Part shown: positions 24,046 to 25,136 of the stretch, in pieces
Position numbering within the stretch: the first letter of the stretch is position 1
Layout of the letters: each line of letters starts with the position of its first letter
From: an uncultured Actinomycetes bacterium
Lineage (GTDB): Bacteria > Actinomycetota > Actinomycetes > Nanopelagicales > Nanopelagicaceae
Length of the DNA stretch: 25,136 nt
Direction of reading: 5' to 3'
Assembly (NCBI GenBank): GCA_903890345.1
Contig: CAITAV010000058.1
Span: 1 to 25,136, forward strand
The notes under the pieces: generated by a model
The model's database searches: none
The model's input: only the letters and a program-made list of their open reading frames with translations
What the model was told of the DNA's origin: nothing
Position numbers and translations under genes: made by a program

Positions 24046-25136
24046 ATGAAAACTTCTACCCCGAAAATTACTCAGATACAAGGGCTTCGCGCACTTGCAG
24101 CTTTATTGGTAACCCTGTTTCACGCGAAATGGGTAAACGGAGGATTCATTGGCGTAGATATTTTCTATGTAATAAGTGGATTCCTGATCACAGGCTTGTT
24201 ACTCCGTGAAATAGAACGCACTGGAACAATTAACTTCAAAGAATTTTATGCGCGTCGTTTCAAGCGCTTACTTCCGACATCCTTCTTCGTACTTTTAGTT
24301 ACGGCCGTTGCATCTTGGCTGCTTATTCCAGACACTATGCGCTCATCATTGGGCCGCGACATAATTGCCGCGAGTTTATACGTTTCTAACTATCTCTTTG
24401 CATGGTGGCAAGCTGACTATCAGAATCTTGACGCAACACCTTCTCCAGTCATTCACTACTGGTCACTCGCCGTGGAGGAACAGTTTTATCTCATATGGCC
24501 TCTTCTCATCTTATTTTTCTTCATCGCTGCAACAAAATTTAAGAAGAAAATCTTATTAACTCTTCTGGTCGCAACCGTTACTGCTCTCTCATTTGTCTTC
24601 TCGATCTATCAGACTGAAACTTCACCTATCTGGGCTTTCTATTCATTACCTACTCGGGCTTGGGAGTTAGGACTTGGTGCACTGCTAGTTCTCCTGCCCC
24701 CGATTAAAACAAAAAAACTCGTTGGACTTCTTGGATTTATATTCATAATCGTCAGTGCATTTATTTTTGACGAAACAACTGCATTCCCTGGTGTTAATGC
24801 GGTACTTCCCGTCTTGGGAACAGTTATGCTGATTTCGACAATCAACTCCTGGCCTCCATTTCTTAATGACGTGGCCAATAGCCGGATGTTTCAATGGCTT
24901 GGCGAGATTTCATATCCTCTATATCTATGGCACTGGCCTCTACTTGTTCTACCTAGTACTTACTTTACTCGTCCTCTTGCGATTTACGAGCGAACTCTTG
25001 CAATCATTGCAACAATCATTCTGGCTGATTTAACTCATCGCTTCATCGAAGAACCATTTAGAAAGCATAAAACTGAACCCACATTAGTATTTAAGCGATC
25101 GGGTGTAATAACTCTCGTTTCTGTGTTGATTGGTAC
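24046..25136 (+). CDS. Acyltransferase 3 family membrane protein (3' end beyond window)
   Basis: OafA/YrhL-type membrane O-acyltransferase, which acylates cell-surface sugars. The frame is open from the ATG at 24046, three bases after the apt stop, to the right edge (at least 363 codons), so the gene is truncated by the window only. Signatures are R15...H26 (GLRALAALLVTLFHA), GVDIFYVISGFLITGLLL, FYARRFKRLLP, the HYWSLAVEEQFYLIWPLL block, and the late EISYPLYLWHWPLL. About ten hydrophobic segments are present. The position of the last helices suggests that an extracytoplasmic SGNH domain may follow outside the window. Likely cotranscribed with apt because of spacing, without an obvious functional link. 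Confidence 0.92.
   Translation, partial: MKTSTPKITQIQGLRALAALLVTLFHAKWVNGGFIGVDIFYVISGFLITGLLLREIERTGTINFKEFYARRFKRLLPTSFFVLLVTAVASWLLIPDTMRSSLGRDIIAASLYVSNYLFAWWQADYQNLDATPSPVIHYWSLAVEEQFYLIWPLLILFFFIAATKFKKKILLTLLVATVTALSFVFSIYQTETSPIWAFYSLPTRAWELGLGALLVLLPPIKTKKLVGLLGFIFIIVSAFIFDETTAFPGVNAVLPVLGTVMLISTINSWPPFLNDVANSRMFQWLGEISYPLYLWHWPLLVLPSTYFTRPLAIYERTLAIIATIILADLTHRFIEEPFRKHKTEPTLVFKRSGVITLVSVLIG

Noticed and set aside
1..25136. CRISPR array, insertion sequence, toxin-antitoxin or defence system
   Set aside because: No spaced direct repeats, transposase, small paired genes or defence domains were seen; gene content is core actinobacterial.

Overview
The window comes from a low-GC (roughly 40-43% by eye), very compact actinobacterium. 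Genes overlap or sit a few bases apart, and no stretch over about 120 bases lacks a gene. Actinobacterial marker genes (mshC, pafBC, garA/ftsR/resR, DUF3090, SCO1664 family, Ppm1-type mannosyltransferase) in a streamlined AT-leaning genome suggest a free-living aquatic lineage such as the Nanopelagicales (acI). That placement is inference from gene content and base composition only.

Left arm (1-6331, + strand). The order is a CDP-alcohol phosphatidyltransferase (cut by the window edge), gcvH, a GarA/OdhI-like FHA protein, an FtsR-type MerR regulator, a DUF151 nuclease-like protein, a ResR-type MerR regulator and gcvP. It parallels the M. tuberculosis Rv1822-Rv1832 region, but the DUF881/Sbp genes normally between the synthase and gcvH are absent. 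The region supplies the H and P subunits of glycine cleavage, together with regulators of 2-oxoglutarate metabolism and cell division. Two related 21-bp MerR-like operator candidates lie in front of garA and in front of the second MerR gene.

Middle (6368-16372, - strand, read right to left). A long run of overlapping genes: trmI, pafB, pafC, tatA, tatC, a diacylglycerol kinase, helY, a 5'-3' exonuclease, lnt and ppm1. It combines tRNA modification, DNA-damage regulation, Tat export, RNA/DNA processing, lipoprotein acylation and polyprenol-mannose synthesis. In most actinobacteria the Pup-proteasome genes (mpa/arc, dop, pup, prcBA, pafA) sit between trmI and pafB. Here trmI and pafB overlap by 17 bp, so the block is missing from its usual place.

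Right arm (16424-25136). A RecB-family nuclease with a predicted Fe-S cluster is divergent from trmI. It is followed on the - strand by the conserved actinobacterial set histidine phosphatase, DUF3090, SCO1664-family kinase-like protein, mshC (mycothiol synthesis) and a HAD phosphatase. Then come an aldo/keto reductase (+), an M20 peptidase (-), tRNA-Leu(GAG), adenine phosphoribosyltransferase and the start of a membrane acyltransferase that runs off the right edge.

No mobile element, CRISPR array, defence island or clearly new system is visible. The most informative signals are the clean absence of the proteasome block, the ELTS variant of the GarA phosphorylation motif, the paired operator-like palindromes, an inverted repeat that could mask the resR start, and a recurrent TANNNT hexamer 6-7 bases before the start codon of five operon-leading genes, which suggests leaderless transcription.
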